A stretch of DNA of 60,537 nucleotides from an uncultured Pelagibacteraceae bacterium (GTDB taxonomy: Bacteria > Pseudomonadota > Alphaproteobacteria > Pelagibacterales > Pelagibacteraceae), in the NCBI GenBank assembly GCA_902567235.1, contig CACFLX010000008.1, positions 1 through 60,537 on the forward strand, written 5' to 3'. Positions 12,082-21,577 of the stretch are shown in pieces. The notes below the pieces were generated by a model, which worked only from the letters and a program-made list of their open reading frames with translations, had not been told where the DNA came from and made no database searches. The stretch's first letter is position 1. Each line of letters opens with the position of its first letter. The position numbers were made by a program, and so were the translations under genes.

Positions 12082-12690
12082 CTACTGTCTGTTTACCACC
12101 ACTTTATCTATTAGACCAAAATCCTTTGCATTCTCTGGGGTCATAAAATTGTCTCTTTCAAGTGCTGATTTTATTTCATCAACAGATTTATTTGTATGGT
12201 GTGAATAAATTTCATTTAACCTTTTTTTTAATGACAATACTTCATTAGCATGAATTTCAATATCAGTAGCTTGTCCTTGAAAACCTGCTGAAGGTTGATG
12301 TACCATTATTCTTGAGTTAGGAAGAGAAAATCTTTTTCCTTTTGTACCAGCAGCCAGCAAAAAAGATCCCATGCTAGCAGCTTGTCCTATACATAACGTT
12401 GATACATCGGGTTTTATGTATTGCATAGTATCATAAATACCTAAACCTGCGGTTACCAAACCTCCGGGGCTATTTATATAAAGTGAAATTTCTTTTTTGG
12501 GATCTTCAGATTCTAAAAATAAAAGTTGAGCAGTAACAAGTGATGCAACAGTGTCGTTTATTGGCCCAACTACAAAAACAATTCTTTCCTTTAATAATCT
12601 TGAATAGATATCATAAGCTCTTTCACCTCTATTTGATTGTTCAACAACCATTGGTATTAATGTATTTAAATGTTCAGGTATTTTATTCAT
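12082..12690 (-). CDS. clpP: ATP-dependent Clp protease proteolytic subunit ClpP
   Basis: ClpP forms the tetradecameric serine protease chamber that works with ClpX. The 202-residue product carries the catalytic Ser in [14 protein letters not shown] (about residue 105) and the catalytic His in [14 protein letters not shown] (about 130), followed by the usual Asp region. Length matches the family. It starts 32 bases downstream of the tig stop, so co-transcription is likely. Confidence 0.98.
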   Translation of the reverse strand: MNKIPEHLNTLIPMVVEQSNRGERAYDIYSRLLKERIVFVVGPINDTVASLVTAQLLFLESEDPKKEISLYINSPGGLVTAGLGIYDTMQYIKPDVSTLCIGQAASMGSFLLAAGTKGKRFSLPNSRIMVHQPSAGFQGQATDIEIHANEVLSLKKRLNEIYSHHTNKSVDEIKSALERDNFMTPENAKDFGLIDKVVVNRQ

Positions 12691-12722
12691 AATTTGATTC
12701 GTTATACTTATACAACTTGTGA

Positions 12723-14150
12723 TTACTTTTTGCTAACTTTTTTTACTTTTGATGTTTTGTTTACTGAAGCTGCAGTTTTTTTAGGGCTTGCTACTTTTTT
12801 TGCTGCAGTGTTTTTTTTATCAGATGAATGATGATGATCATGATTTTCCTTCATATGTTTCTCATTTTCTTCTTTTAAAAGTTTTTCAGCTTCTTCTTTG
12901 GAAATTTCTTTTACATTCGATTTAGCTTTTGATTTAATTTCTTTTAAAATTTTTTCCTCATAAAGCTGTCCTCTAAGATTTCCTAAAACAGCAGGATTGC
13001 TTTGATAATATTCTTGTAACATTTTTTCCTGACCAGGCATCATTCTTAATTGTTTTTGTATTTCAGTTTGCATTTCTTGTTCGGTAACATTAATTTTATT
13101 TTGTTCACCAAATTCATTTAGTATCAAACCCGTTTTAATTCTTTTTATAGCTTTTTTTTCAATTTCATTTTTACTTTTTTTTAAATCTTCTTCATTCATA
13201 CCTTGTGATAAAATCTTAATTTCTTGTTCCTTTAAATTTTCAGGAATTTCATCTAAATTAATTTTTTCAATTTCATTTAATATTTTTCTACTACTTAATG
13301 AGTCTAAGGAATTTTTGTATTCTTCATTAATTTGCTTGGTAATTAAATTTTTTAAGTCACTTAAATCTTTAGCTCCAAGGTTTTTTGCAAAATCATCATC
13401 TATTTTTATTTCTTTAGGTTTTTTAACTTGTAAAATTTTACAATTAAAAATTGCTTTTTTTCCAACTAATTCTTTTTCAGGAAAATTTTCTGGTAGATTT
13501 ACTTCAACATTAATTTCTTCACCTTTTTTTACTTTTAATAACTGCTTATCAAAGCCTTTAATAAATAAATCTTTACCAATTTCTAACTGGGTATTTTTAC
13601 CTTCGTTACCTTTAAATTCATTACCATCAACTTTAGCTTTATAATCAAAAATGACGAGATCACCTTCGTTAGCTACTTTTGCCGGATCTACATCTTCAAA
13701 ATTCTTTTGTGATTTTGCAATTTCTTTAATTCTTTTTTCTGTTTCTCTCTCATCAATTTTTACTTTATATTCATCAAATTTGATATTTTCCAAACTTTTA
13801 ATGTCAATTTTTGGTAGTTCAGTTACTGAAATTATATATTCCAAGTCTTTGTCCTCTCCGTAAGATTTTAAATCTATTTTTGGCTGACCTGCTGGTTTTA
13901 TTTTATTTTCCTGAAGTGCTTTGGTGCTAGTATCCTTTAATACTTTATCTAAAACTTCTCCAAATATTGCTTGTCCAAACTGTCTTTTTAGAATTTCCTT
14001 AGGAACTTTACCTGGTCTAAACCCTTTAAGTGTGACTGAATTTTTAACTTCTTCATATTTTTCGTCCATATATGAGGAAATAGTTTTTTTATCTATAAAA
14101 ACTTTTAAATCTTTATTTAAACCTTTTTTATTTTCTACTGTAACTTTCAT
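12723..14150 (-). CDS. tig: Trigger factor (ribosome-bound chaperone, PPIase)
   Basis: Trigger factor binds nascent chains at the ribosome exit. The 475-residue product has the ribosome-binding loop in [20 protein letters not shown] (about 38-57; GFRPGK is the signature). A FKBP-like domain ([15 protein letters not shown]) and a long helical C-terminal domain follow. The last about 40 residues are a His- and Lys-rich tail ([13 protein letters not shown] then repeated KKxA), longer than in many homologues and probably disordered. The upstream neighbour is tRNA-Leu, 9 bases away. Confidence 0.97.
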   Translation of the reverse strand: MKVTVENKKGLNKDLKVFIDKKTISSYMDEKYEEVKNSVTLKGFRPGKVPKEILKRQFGQAIFGEVLDKVLKDTSTKALQENKIKPAGQPKIDLKSYGEDKDLEYIISVTELPKIDIKSLENIKFDEYKVKIDERETEKRIKEIAKSQKNFEDVDPAKVANEGDLVIFDYKAKVDGNEFKGNEGKNTQLEIGKDLFIKGFDKQLLKVKKGEEINVEVNLPENFPEKELVGKKAIFNCKILQVKKPKEIKIDDDFAKNLGAKDLSDLKNLITKQINEEYKNSLDSLSSRKILNEIEKINLDEIPENLKEQEIKILSQGMNEEDLKKSKNEIEKKAIKRIKTGLILNEFGEQNKINVTEQEMQTEIQKQLRMMPGQEKMLQEYYQSNPAVLGNLRGQLYEEKILKEIKSKAKSNVKEISKEEAEKLLKEENEKHMKENHDHHHSSDKKNTAAKKVASPKKTAASVNKTSKVKKVSKK

Positions 14151-14159
14151 AAATTATTA

Positions 14160-14244
14160 TGGTAGGCGAGAAAGGACTCGAACCTTCACAGCTTGCACTA
14201 TTGGTTCCTAAGACCAACGCGTCTACCAATTCCGCCACTCGCCC
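14160..14244 (-). tRNA. tRNA-Leu (TAG)
   Basis: The reverse strand gives an 85-base class II tRNA with 5' acceptor strand GGGCGAG, D-arm GTGGCGGAATTGGTAGACGC, anticodon loop CTTAGGA (anticodon TAG), a long variable arm typical of leucine tRNAs (AGTGCAAGCTGTG region), T-arm AGGTTCGAGTCCT and encoded CCA. It lies just upstream of tig and diverges from the gene at 14326. Confidence 0.97.
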
Positions 14245-14325
14245 AATTTAAAAGGTTTTATATATTATAGATCTCATTTGTCCAATTAGAATAATAGTGT
14301 AAAACATGATAATTATTAAAAAAAA

Positions 14326-14574
14326 ATGATTGTTTCACCTTGTATAAGTATTTGTAAGACGGACCCTGTTACTGGTTATTGTTATGGTTGTGGAAGAAGT
14401 AATGATGACAAAAAAATGTGGAAAGATGAAAAAACTAGCGATGAATGGAAAAAAAACAATCTTTTAGAAATTGAAAGTAGATTAAAAGGTTGGCAACTAG
14501 AAAGCTTTAAAGAATCTTATAATCATAAGGTTAAAAGTGGTATTTCGTTGTTCAAAAAACAGAATTTGAAATAA
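14326..14574 (+). CDS. DUF1289 family small Cys-rich protein
   Basis: The 82-residue protein has the DUF1289 pattern near its N-terminus: Cys6, Cys10, Cys19 and Cys22 (SPCISICKTDPVTGYCYGCG), then a charged region with a conserved Trp (EWKKN). The four cysteines suggest a zinc or Fe-S site, but the family's function is not established. It is followed after 3 bases by the uracil-DNA glycosylase gene, so the two are probably co-transcribed. The 81-base gap to divergent tRNA-Leu holds the promoters. Confidence 0.85.
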   Translation: MIVSPCISICKTDPVTGYCYGCGRSNDDKKMWKDEKTSDEWKKNNLLEIESRLKGWQLESFKESYNHKVKSGISLFKKQNLK

Positions 14575-14577
14575 AAA

Positions 14578-15261
14578 ATGAATTTAAGCAGTCAATTCAC
14601 AAATCTAAATAAAAAAATAATTGCATGCAAAAAGTGCAAAAGATTAAAAAATTTTAGAGAAAAAATCGCTAAAGAAAAAAGGAAACAATATATAAATGAA
14701 AAATATTGGGGAAAGCCTATAACTGGATTTGGTGATCTAAGTGGCAAAATAGCATTGATTGGTCTTGCGCCAGCCGCACATGGAGGAAACAGAACTGGCA
14801 GAGTATTTACAGGTGATAGATCAGCAGAATTTTTATACAAATGTTTATATAAAGCCAAAATGTCTAATCAATCTACCTCTGAAAATAAAAATGATGGTTT
14901 AAAACTTTATAATTCATACATTACAACAGCATTAAAATGTGTACCACCTGGTGATAAGCCTACTTACTTAGAACTCAAAACATGTTTTAATTATTTCAAG
15001 GAAGAAATAGATTTGCTTAAAGAAGTCAAAGTTATTATTGCTTTAGGAAAAATAGCTTTTGATGCTTGTGTTCAATTTTATAAAGAAAATTATTCTTTGA
15101 GAAATAAAGATTATGTATTTGGTCATGGAAAAAAATATCGATTACCAGATAAAAAAATTTTAGTAGGATGTTATCATCCAAGTCCTAGAAATGTTAATAC
15201 TGGAAGAATAGATGAAAAAAAGATGACTTATCTATTTAAAAAAGTTTTAAAATTAACTTAA
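14578..15261 (+). CDS. Uracil-DNA glycosylase, family 5 (UdgB)-like
   Basis: The protein excises uracil and other deaminated bases from DNA. The 227 residues show motif A as GLAPAAHGGNRTGRVFTGD (about 62-80), the form seen in family 5 enzymes rather than the family 4 GEAPG form. Motif C is CYHPSPRN. An N-terminal Cys pair in ACKKCKRL suggests, with later cysteines, the [4Fe-4S] cluster of families 4 and 5. It overlaps nothing and follows the DUF1289 gene by 3 bases. Confidence 0.88.
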   Translation: MNLSSQFTNLNKKIIACKKCKRLKNFREKIAKEKRKQYINEKYWGKPITGFGDLSGKIALIGLAPAAHGGNRTGRVFTGDRSAEFLYKCLYKAKMSNQSTSENKNDGLKLYNSYITTALKCVPPGDKPTYLELKTCFNYFKEEIDLLKEVKVIIALGKIAFDACVQFYKENYSLRNKDYVFGHGKKYRLPDKKILVGCYHPSPRNVNTGRIDEKKMTYLFKKVLKLT

Positions 15262-15280
15262 TAAATAATAAAGTTCATTC

Positions 15281-15421
15281 ATGAAAGTTTATATTATTTG
15301 GCTTGCTGGAGTGATTCTTTGGAATTATGGTTACCCAGAAGCTGAGCCTCTTTGGGATGTTATAGCTGCAATTATTCTCTCTTTTATAAGTATCGGCTTA
15401 AAAAGATATTTGAAATTTTAG
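15281..15421 (+). CDS. Small membrane protein (46 aa), unknown function
   Basis: An open frame of 47 codons starts at ATG 15281, 19 bases after the glycosylase gene, and ends exactly where the convergent DUF3047 gene ends. The product MKVYIIWLAGVILWNYGYPE... has a first hydrophobic stretch (about 4-15), an acidic turn, and a second hydrophobic helix (about 24-40) before the basic end KRYLKF. Two helices with a basic C-terminus look like a real small membrane protein. The start has no strong Shine-Dalgarno sequence. I recognise no family. Confidence 0.6.
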   Translation: MKVYIIWLAGVILWNYGYPEAEPLWDVIAAIILSFISIGLKRYLKF

Positions 15422-16075
15422 CTAGTTAGAAGAAAAATAAATATTTTGATAATAAGATATAGAATTTAATTTTGAATTATCTGTATCAGCCATTATGGCA
15501 ACTCCATTAATTTCTTCTAAATCTAAATTATGAAACTTTTTAAAATGTTCTTTTACATTTACCTTTACAGTAACCCATTCGTTTAAATGTTCTTTTGTTG
15601 TAGACAAAACATAATCTATCGATTTTTTAGTAAATGGACTATGGTGGTATGTATTTACTTCATTGTTACTTGAAAATACATAATTCATAGCTCTATTTGA
15701 AAGTGGTGTAGCACCCGTTTTTTTCACTACAAATACTCTAGCTGCGTAATCATGGCCTTTTTTGCTTTCTTCGTCTATTCCATTTAAATCTTTTTCAACT
15801 TTCCAAGTAATATTAAGGAAAGGTGTTTTATTTAAATTAATTTTAATTTCCTTACCTAGGCCTGAGGCTGAATTATTTGCATTGGCGCGTATATATTTAC
15901 CATTTTCATTATTTCCTAATGTATATTCTGTTTTTGCATCGGCACCTCTAACTTTTTTTACTTTTAATTTTGATAGCTCTTTTTCTGTAAATTCAAAAAC
16001 GTTAATTTTTTCAGCTAAAGTTATATTGGATATTAATAAAAAAATTATTAAAAAATAATTAAAAATTCTCAACAT
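15422..16075 (-). CDS. DUF3047 family exported protein
   Basis: The 217-residue product has an N-terminal signal sequence (LRIFNYFLIIFLLISNITLA) and then a domain matching DUF3047, recognised by WKVEKDLNGIDEESKKGHDY, the segment AARVFVV and the NYVF...HHSPF pattern. The fold is probably a periplasmic beta-sandwich, possibly carbohydrate-related, but no function is established. It follows the SDR gene by 13 bases on the same strand, so it could be the last gene of the TRAP-NCS1-SDR unit. Confidence 0.75.
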   Translation of the reverse strand: MLRIFNYFLIIFLLISNITLAEKINVFEFTEKELSKLKVKKVRGADAKTEYTLGNNENGKYIRANANNSASGLGKEIKINLNKTPFLNITWKVEKDLNGIDEESKKGHDYAARVFVVKKTGATPLSNRAMNYVFSSNNEVNTYHHSPFTKKSIDYVLSTTKEHLNEWVTVKVNVKEHFKKFHNLDLEEINGVAIMADTDNSKLNSISYYQNIYFSSN

Positions 16076-16088
16076 ATAATTTATTAAT

Positions 16089-16835
16089 TTAGTAAGTAGA
16101 TCTTCCTCCGCTTATGTCGAATACAGCAGCGGTTGAAAATGAATTTTCTTCAGAGGACAACCAGCAAACCATCGATGAAAGTTCATTTATTTCTAAAAAA
16201 CGTCCTCTTGGAACTTTTGAAAGCATCCACTGAACGTGCTCTTTCGACATTTGATCTAAGATTTTGGTTTTTGCCCCTGCTGGTGTGATAGCGTTTACAG
16301 CTATGTTATATTTTGCTAATTCTTTTCCTAATGATTTGGTAAGACCTATAACTCCAGCTTTAGCAGAACTATATGCGCTTGCATTTGCATTTCCATCTTT
16401 ACCTGCGACAGAAGCTATATTTACAATTCGTCCATAATTATTTTTTATCATGTGTGGTACTATTAACTTACAACAATAAAATGTACCGTGTAGATTAATA
16501 TCTATAATTGAATTCCAATCCTTTATTTTATAATTCCAAAGTTCAGCTGTTGGTCCGGTAATACCTGCATTATTTATTAATATATCAATTTTGTTTTTTA
16601 ATGTTATATCGTTAACAGCTTTTTGAATTTGGTCAAAATTAGCTACATCGACAACATTATAATTTAAATTTGAATTATTAATCTCTTTATTAGTTTTTAT
16701 TAATTCTTTTTCATCAATGTCCCATATAAAAACTTTACACCCAGAAGATAAAAATTTCTTTGCTATATCAAGGCCAAAACCCTGGGCTCCACCAGTAATG
16801 ACAGCTGTTTTATTTTTAAGATCAAATTGATGCAT
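16089..16835 (-). CDS. Short-chain dehydrogenase/reductase (SDR)
   Basis: This is a classical NAD(P)-dependent SDR of 248 residues. It has the cofactor motif TGGAQGFG (about 15-22), NNAGITGP (about 88-95) and the active-site Ser with YSSAK (Tyr and Lys, about 154-158). An acidic residue after beta-2 (WDIDEKE) suggests NAD preference. The substrate cannot be read from sequence. It lies 7 bases after the NCS1 permease gene, so it may oxidise a compound imported by that permease or by the upstream TRAP system. Confidence 0.85.
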   Translation of the reverse strand: MHQFDLKNKTAVITGGAQGFGLDIAKKFLSSGCKVFIWDIDEKELIKTNKEINNSNLNYNVVDVANFDQIQKAVNDITLKNKIDILINNAGITGPTAELWNYKIKDWNSIIDINLHGTFYCCKLIVPHMIKNNYGRIVNIASVAGKDGNANASAYSSAKAGVIGLTKSLGKELAKYNIAVNAITPAGAKTKILDQMSKEHVQWMLSKVPRGRFLEINELSSMVCWLSSEENSFSTAAVFDISGGRSTY

Positions 16836-16842
16836 ATAAATA

Positions 16843-18300
16843 TTATTTTTTAGCTAAAAGATAATAAGTTATTGAAGAGAAAAAAGCACCTATAAGCCAA
16901 GAAAAAGATTGTAAAAATCTAAGATCTACATTCCATATTGTTGCTGAAGAAAAAATAAAACCAATTAATAAAGAATATATTGCTTTAATCTGCCATCCCC
17001 CAGAATAATAATAAGCTCCATTTTCTTTGGAAGAAAAAATGTCTTTATTAATGATTATTTTATTTTTTATAACATAGTAATCCATGAGCATTACTCCCGC
17101 TATTGGTCCAAAAAATGAACCTAATGTATCTACAAATGATAAAATTCCTATTTTACTAAGAACAGGGTCCCAAAAAACTGCAAATATAAATCCTAAAATA
17201 ATAATTAATATTCCTGAGCTTCTTAAACTGGATTTGTTAGGGAAAAAATTAATAATTGAATTTTGAGAAGGAATATAATTTGCAATTAAATTAGTTGAGG
17301 CTGAAGCAACCAATATAAACAATAATGCTATTAATGTTAAAAGAGTATTATCAAGCTTTCCAACAATATCTGTGGGGTTTGTTAACAATCTATCAATAGA
17401 AATTAAATTTTTTTCAAAGACGACACTGGATCCTAATACCAAAGAGATTGCTAAAAATGAAAAAAATAATAAATTTAGAAGTAAGCTCAAATTACCTTTG
17501 TTTACCTCACTTTCACTTTTTACATATCTTGAAAAATCTCCAAAATTTACAATAATTATTGAAAAGTATGTAAAAAAAGTTCCAGCAACAGAGAGTAAGG
17601 CTATTAAATTTTCTTTGTTATAAACAATATTATTTTCAAATAAATCGCTAGATGCAACTATTATTTCATTATAATTATCTCTGGTTAGTATTATAAAAAA
17701 AACAACTAACCCTAAGTAAACAAATAATGTTGAAAAATTAATTACATTTTTAATAAATCTTTGACCATTACTAAATAGTAAATACTGTATCCAAAGAGCA
17801 AATATTAGTGAGAAATAATCAATAATATTTAAACCCATATAAAAAAGTAAAAAAATATCTTTATCTAAAATTGCACTGTCTAATGAAAACAAACCAATTC
17901 TTATTAAATAACTTATAGATTTTGAAATAAAATATGTTTGAACTCCGAACATAAAAATTCCAACAAGGCCTCTCAGAATAGCTATATACCTTGCTCCGTA
18001 TACTCCCATTGATAATCTCAAAAATACTGGAAATGGAATTCCATGTTTCTGAGAAGGTTTTCCAATTAAATTTGAAAATAGATATACAGGTATTGACCCA
18101 ACGATACATCCGGTCAATACAACAAAAAAATTCAATTGGTAAACTAAAAATAATGATGCGACTAATGAAAAACCAATTATACTTTGAATGCTAGATCCCC
18201 AAAAACAAAAAAGATCTTTCCAATTCCAAACTTTATTATTGGGATTAACTGATACAATTTCCCAATTCATTAGATTTGATGTTTCTTTTTGTTGAATCAC
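16843..18300 (-). CDS. NCS1-family permease (nucleobase/allantoin/hydantoin-type)
   Basis: The 485-residue product is a 12-helix inner-membrane permease. The N-terminal segment VWNWKDLFCFWGSSIQSIIG followed by GFSLVASLF and the later NLIANYIPSQN are characteristic of the nucleobase:cation symporter-1 family. The family imports nucleobases, allantoin, hydantoins or vitamins with Na+ or H+. I cannot choose among these. It lies 24 bases after dctM and 7 before the SDR gene, so it probably belongs to the same transcription unit. Confidence 0.82.
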   Translation of the reverse strand: MIQQKETSNLMNWEIVSVNPNNKVWNWKDLFCFWGSSIQSIIGFSLVASLFLVYQLNFFVVLTGCIVGSIPVYLFSNLIGKPSQKHGIPFPVFLRLSMGVYGARYIAILRGLVGIFMFGVQTYFISKSISYLIRIGLFSLDSAILDKDIFLLFYMGLNIIDYFSLIFALWIQYLLFSNGQRFIKNVINFSTLFVYLGLVVFFIILTRDNYNEIIVASSDLFENNIVYNKENLIALLSVAGTFFTYFSIIIVNFGDFSRYVKSESEVNKGNLSLLLNLLFFSFLAISLVLGSSVVFEKNLISIDRLLTNPTDIVGKLDNTLLTLIALLFILVASASTNLIANYIPSQNSIINFFPNKSSLRSSGILIIILGFIFAVFWDPVLSKIGILSFVDTLGSFFGPIAGVMLMDYYVIKNKIIINKDIFSSKENGAYYYSGGWQIKAIYSLLIGFIFSSATIWNVDLRFLQSFSWLIGAFFSSITYYLLAKK

Positions 18301-18324
18301 TACTTTATATTAAACAAATATAAA

Positions 18325-19659
18325 TTACTGTCCATACAAGACAGTTGGCAACCATAGTACAATTTTTGGAAATATTATGATAATTATCAATCCTATTACC
18401 TGTAGTACCATAAATTGCATCATTCCAAGATAAATATCTTTTAAATCCCATTCAGGAACTACACCTTTTAAGAAATATGCAGAGAGGGCTACAGGTGGTG
18501 AAAGCCAGGCGGTTTGTAAATTTACAGCCACTAAGATTGCAAACCAGGTTAAATTGAAACCTAATGCTTCAATTAATGGTAAAATTATTGGTACTATAAT
18601 CATTACAATTGGCACCCACTCTAAAGGCCAACCTAAAAGAAAAATTACACCCATAACTATTGCTAAAATTAAATACCTATTCATTTCTAATGATAATAAG
18701 AATTCAGTCAGGAGCATTGGTGTTCCTAGACGAGCAAATACTGCACCAAAAAAATTAGATGCAGCTACCAAGACCATAATTAAAGCAGAAATTTCTAATG
18801 TTTTTACTAATGCATCTTGTAATTTTGATAGTGTTAATTTTTTATAAACAAGGGATAATAATAGTGCACCCATTGCACCGCAACCAGCTGCCTCTGTTGG
18901 CGTTGCAAACCCTAAAAGAATACTTCCAAGTGCAGAAAAAACTAATGCAGCAGGTGGAACTAAGCCAAGGAAAAACTCAATCCAAACATCTTTCATACTT
19001 GTAGCTCTCATGTCTTCTGGTAGTGGTGGACCTAGTTTAGGATCCATCATGCATCTTATTGTCGTATAAGCTGCGTATAAGCTTGCAAGAAGTATTCCAG
19101 GTAAAATTGCTGCTGCAAATAAATCTATTACTGGAATTTCCATTATTGGACCCATAACAACAAGCATAATGCTTGGGGGAATTAAAATTCCTAAAGTTCC
19201 TCCTGCAGTAATTGTTCCAGCAGCTAGTCTCACATTATAACCTGATCTATTCATTGATTTAGCAGCCATTATTCCTAAAATTGTAACAGATGCACCAACA
19301 ATTCCAGTTGCGGCTGCAAATATTACAGAAACAAATAGAACAGCATAATATAGAGAGCCTCTAACTTTTGCTAACATCAATTGGAACGCTGAAAATAATC
19401 TTTCCATAAGTCCTGCTTGTTCCATCATGATACCCATAAACACAAAGAGGGGGACGGCGGCCAATGTTTGCTCCGTCATGACCATTGAAAATTGCAGTGT
19501 CATTAAATAAAAAACTAATTTTCCAAAACCTAAGTAACCAAAAACAAAACCTAAAAATATTAAAGTAAAAGAAATTGGAAAACCAACGAATATAGAGAAA
19601 AGCATTACTCCGATTAAAATAAAACCTAATATGGCTGGATCAATAAATTCGGCAATCAT
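18325..19659 (-). CDS. TRAP transporter large permease subunit (DctM family)
   Basis: This 444-residue membrane protein is the Na+-coupled translocation subunit of a TRAP transporter. Typical segments are VPLFVFMGIMMEQAG, GTLGILIPPSIMLVV (the conserved cytoplasmic-loop motif) and FATPTEAAGCGAMGALLLS. It overlaps the small subunit by 4 bases. The system is high-affinity and depends on the binding protein encoded upstream. Confidence 0.95.
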   Translation of the reverse strand: MIAEFIDPAILGFILIGVMLFSIFVGFPISFTLIFLGFVFGYLGFGKLVFYLMTLQFSMVMTEQTLAAVPLFVFMGIMMEQAGLMERLFSAFQLMLAKVRGSLYYAVLFVSVIFAAATGIVGASVTILGIMAAKSMNRSGYNVRLAAGTITAGGTLGILIPPSIMLVVMGPIMEIPVIDLFAAAILPGILLASLYAAYTTIRCMMDPKLGPPLPEDMRATSMKDVWIEFFLGLVPPAALVFSALGSILLGFATPTEAAGCGAMGALLLSLVYKKLTLSKLQDALVKTLEISALIMVLVAASNFFGAVFARLGTPMLLTEFLLSLEMNRYLILAIVMGVIFLLGWPLEWVPIVMIIVPIILPLIEALGFNLTWFAILVAVNLQTAWLSPPVALSAYFLKGVVPEWDLKDIYLGMMQFMVLQVIGLIIIIIFPKIVLWLPTVLYGQ

Positions 19660-20267
19660 TCTTTACCTGGCCATTTTCCTTTAGTCATTGCGTAATAACT
19701 TTTAAATAACTCTGAAACTCCTTGCACCAACAAGAAAACAATACCAAACCACAAACATGATTTTATTGGCCACATATATGGCATCCATGTTGTGTCCATT
19801 CCTCTTTCACCACGCATTATTGATTCTTGTAAAAAACCTGTTGTCATATAAAGAAATACGATTAAGCCTGGAAAATAAAATACTATATATAAAATAAAAT
19901 CTATTAAGCCTTGGTTCTTTACTTTAAAATTTCTGTATAAAAAGTCTGCTCTAATATGAACACCTTTTGATAATGCATAACCTGCACCTAGCATAAATAA
20001 AGCTCCATAAAGAAATCTACTAATATCGTATGCCCAAATTGTAGGAGCTAAAAATAATTTTCTTGCAATAACTTCATATGTCATTGCTAAAATAAGTGGT
20101 ATTAAAATCCAACAAACTATATTACCTGTAATCTTGCTAAATTTATCTATTGATGTAATAGATTTTGCCATCCAAGTAGGCATATCATCTGGCATTTTGC
20201 CTGAGCCACCTCTCCTCTCAGCAATCATTTCATCTGAAATATCTAATCTACTTGGTTCTTCTGCCAT
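19656..20267 (-). CDS. TRAP transporter small permease subunit (DctQ family)
   Basis: The 203-residue product has four predicted membrane helices. An about 35-residue N-terminal cytoplasmic extension rich in charged residues precedes the first helix. Segments such as YDISRFLYGALFMLGAGYAL and VHIRADFLYRNF match the DctQ family. Its gene follows a strong hairpin after the binding-protein gene and overlaps dctM by 4 bases. Confidence 0.93.
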   Translation of the reverse strand: MAEEPSRLDISDEMIAERRGGSGKMPDDMPTWMAKSITSIDKFSKITGNIVCWILIPLILAMTYEVIARKLFLAPTIWAYDISRFLYGALFMLGAGYALSKGVHIRADFLYRNFKVKNQGLIDFILYIVFYFPGLIVFLYMTTGFLQESIMRGERGMDTTWMPYMWPIKSCLWFGIVFLLVQGVSELFKSYYAMTKGKWPGKE

Positions 20268-20280
20268 AATTTCCTAAAAA

Positions 20281-20313
20281 AAAAGCGGACTTAATTAAGT
20301 TAAGTCCGCTTTT
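20281..20313 (-). terminator. Intrinsic-terminator-like hairpin inside the TRAP operon
   Basis: A perfect 14-bp inverted repeat, AAAAGCGGACTTAA / TTAAGTCCGCTTTT, surrounds a 5-base loop. In the minus-strand transcript it is followed by a run of U (nine in all, counting the four in the stem) and then the dctQ ribosome-binding region. It lies 22 bases after the binding-protein stop codon. The likely role is partial termination and 3'-end stabilisation, giving more binding protein than permease. Confidence 0.85.
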
Positions 20314-20335
20314 ATATATTTTTTTTATCTTATTA

Positions 20336-21430
20336 CTACTTCAATGTCGCCGCGTGAGCCATTCCTAGCTTAGCATTTGACATTTGAGCACCACTCCAGA
20401 ATGGAACAGCGATATCTGCAAAGTTCTTCATAGAAGTATAAACTTCATTAAAAAATGCATTTTCTTTTGCATTTTTATTCAAAGTAGCTTTAGCTGCAGC
20501 CATATATTCTGTGAAATAATCAGAAGGAGTATCTTCTAATATAACACCGTGCTTAGTAGTTAGTTCTCTTAAAGCTTTACCATTTTCGTAGATTCTGTAA
20601 CTTAATGATTTAGCTAGAGATGCGTTTGCAGCTACTTCTAATGATTTTTTCTCATGATCGCTTAAACTATTGTAAGTTTTACCTGTCATGTAAAAGTCAG
20701 CGTTAACAACTACTTGGTGAAGACCTTGTAAGTAGTAGTGCTTAAGAACTTTTTGAAATCCAAATACCATATCTGGCTTTGGACAACACCATTCAGCTGC
20801 ATCGATAGTTCCAGCTTGTAGCGCAGGAAGAATGTCTCCACCTCCCATAGCAACTGATGCTATACCGATATCTTTATAAGTTTGTCCTGGAATTCCTGGA
20901 GGAGTTCTGAACTTGTAAGTTCTGAAGTCATCCATATTTTTGATTTGCTTAGGAAACCAACCTAAAGCCTCAGGTCCAACAGGCTGAAGCATAAATCCTT
21001 TTATGTCTCTTCCCATTTCTTTCCATAGTTGATCATATAGTTCTTTACCACCTCCATATTGGAACCATGATAAGAAAGCTAAGTTATCAATACCTACTCC
21101 ACCACCAGCTACTGGCGAACCAAATAACATGGCAGCTGGGTGATCACCTGACCAATAGTGTGTCCAAGCGAAGCCGCAGTCAATCAAACCTTTGTCTACA
21201 GCATCTAGAGTTTCTTTAACTCCAACTACTGTTCCAGCAGGCATGATTTCAAATTTTAGTGACCCACCTGTTAAAGCGGTTACTGTATCTGTGAAGTCTT
21301 TTAACATTACAACTTCATCAGCTTTAGCACTGATAACAGTTTGGCACTTTAATGTTTTTGCTGCATTAGCACTAGTTGCAAAACCAAGAACTAAAGAAAC
21401 AGCAAATATCATTGAAATGATTTTTTTCAT
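20336..21430 (-). CDS. TRAP transporter substrate-binding protein, TakP-like (DctP family)
   Basis: This periplasmic receptor feeds the adjacent TRAP permease. I start it at ATG 21430 because the sequence then begins with a clean signal peptide (MKKIISMIFAVSLVLGFATSANA) preceded by AAGAGGGA. An upstream in-frame ATG at 21568 would add 46 implausible residues. The mature protein has KFRTPPGIPGQ with the carboxylate-binding Arg, and DAAEWCCPKPD, where Glu-Trp matches the alpha-keto-acid binder TakP. A 2-oxo- or hydroxycarboxylate ligand is therefore likely but not proven. Confidence 0.9.
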   Translation of the reverse strand: MKKIISMIFAVSLVLGFATSANAAKTLKCQTVISAKADEVVMLKDFTDTVTALTGGSLKFEIMPAGTVVGVKETLDAVDKGLIDCGFAWTHYWSGDHPAAMLFGSPVAGGGVGIDNLAFLSWFQYGGGKELYDQLWKEMGRDIKGFMLQPVGPEALGWFPKQIKNMDDFRTYKFRTPPGIPGQTYKDIGIASVAMGGGDILPALQAGTIDAAEWCCPKPDMVFGFQKVLKHYYLQGLHQVVVNADFYMTGKTYNSLSDHEKKSLEVAANASLAKSLSYRIYENGKALRELTTKHGVILEDTPSDYFTEYMAAAKATLNKNAKENAFFNEVYTSMKNFADIAVPFWSGAQMSNAKLGMAHAATLK

Positions 21431-21577
21431 TATAATTTCCCTCTTATTGTTTTTTTTAAAAATCAAGTGTCTCAAAAATAAAAATTTAAAACAAGTAGAA
21501 ATATATAAAATCTTGTTGTTAATAATGCTGGTAATACTGGAATTTTTGATTTTAAGCTTTATAAGCATTCTAAACTA

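Noticed and set aside
13921-14211. Plus-strand open frame ending RERTRTFTACTIGS
   Set aside because: It is antisense of tig and tRNA-Leu, with the same tRNA-derived false signal.
21431-21568. Upstream start extending the TRAP binding protein by 46 residues
   Set aside because: The extension is Lys/Asn/Ile-rich and precedes a clean signal peptide with its own ribosome-binding site at 21430.
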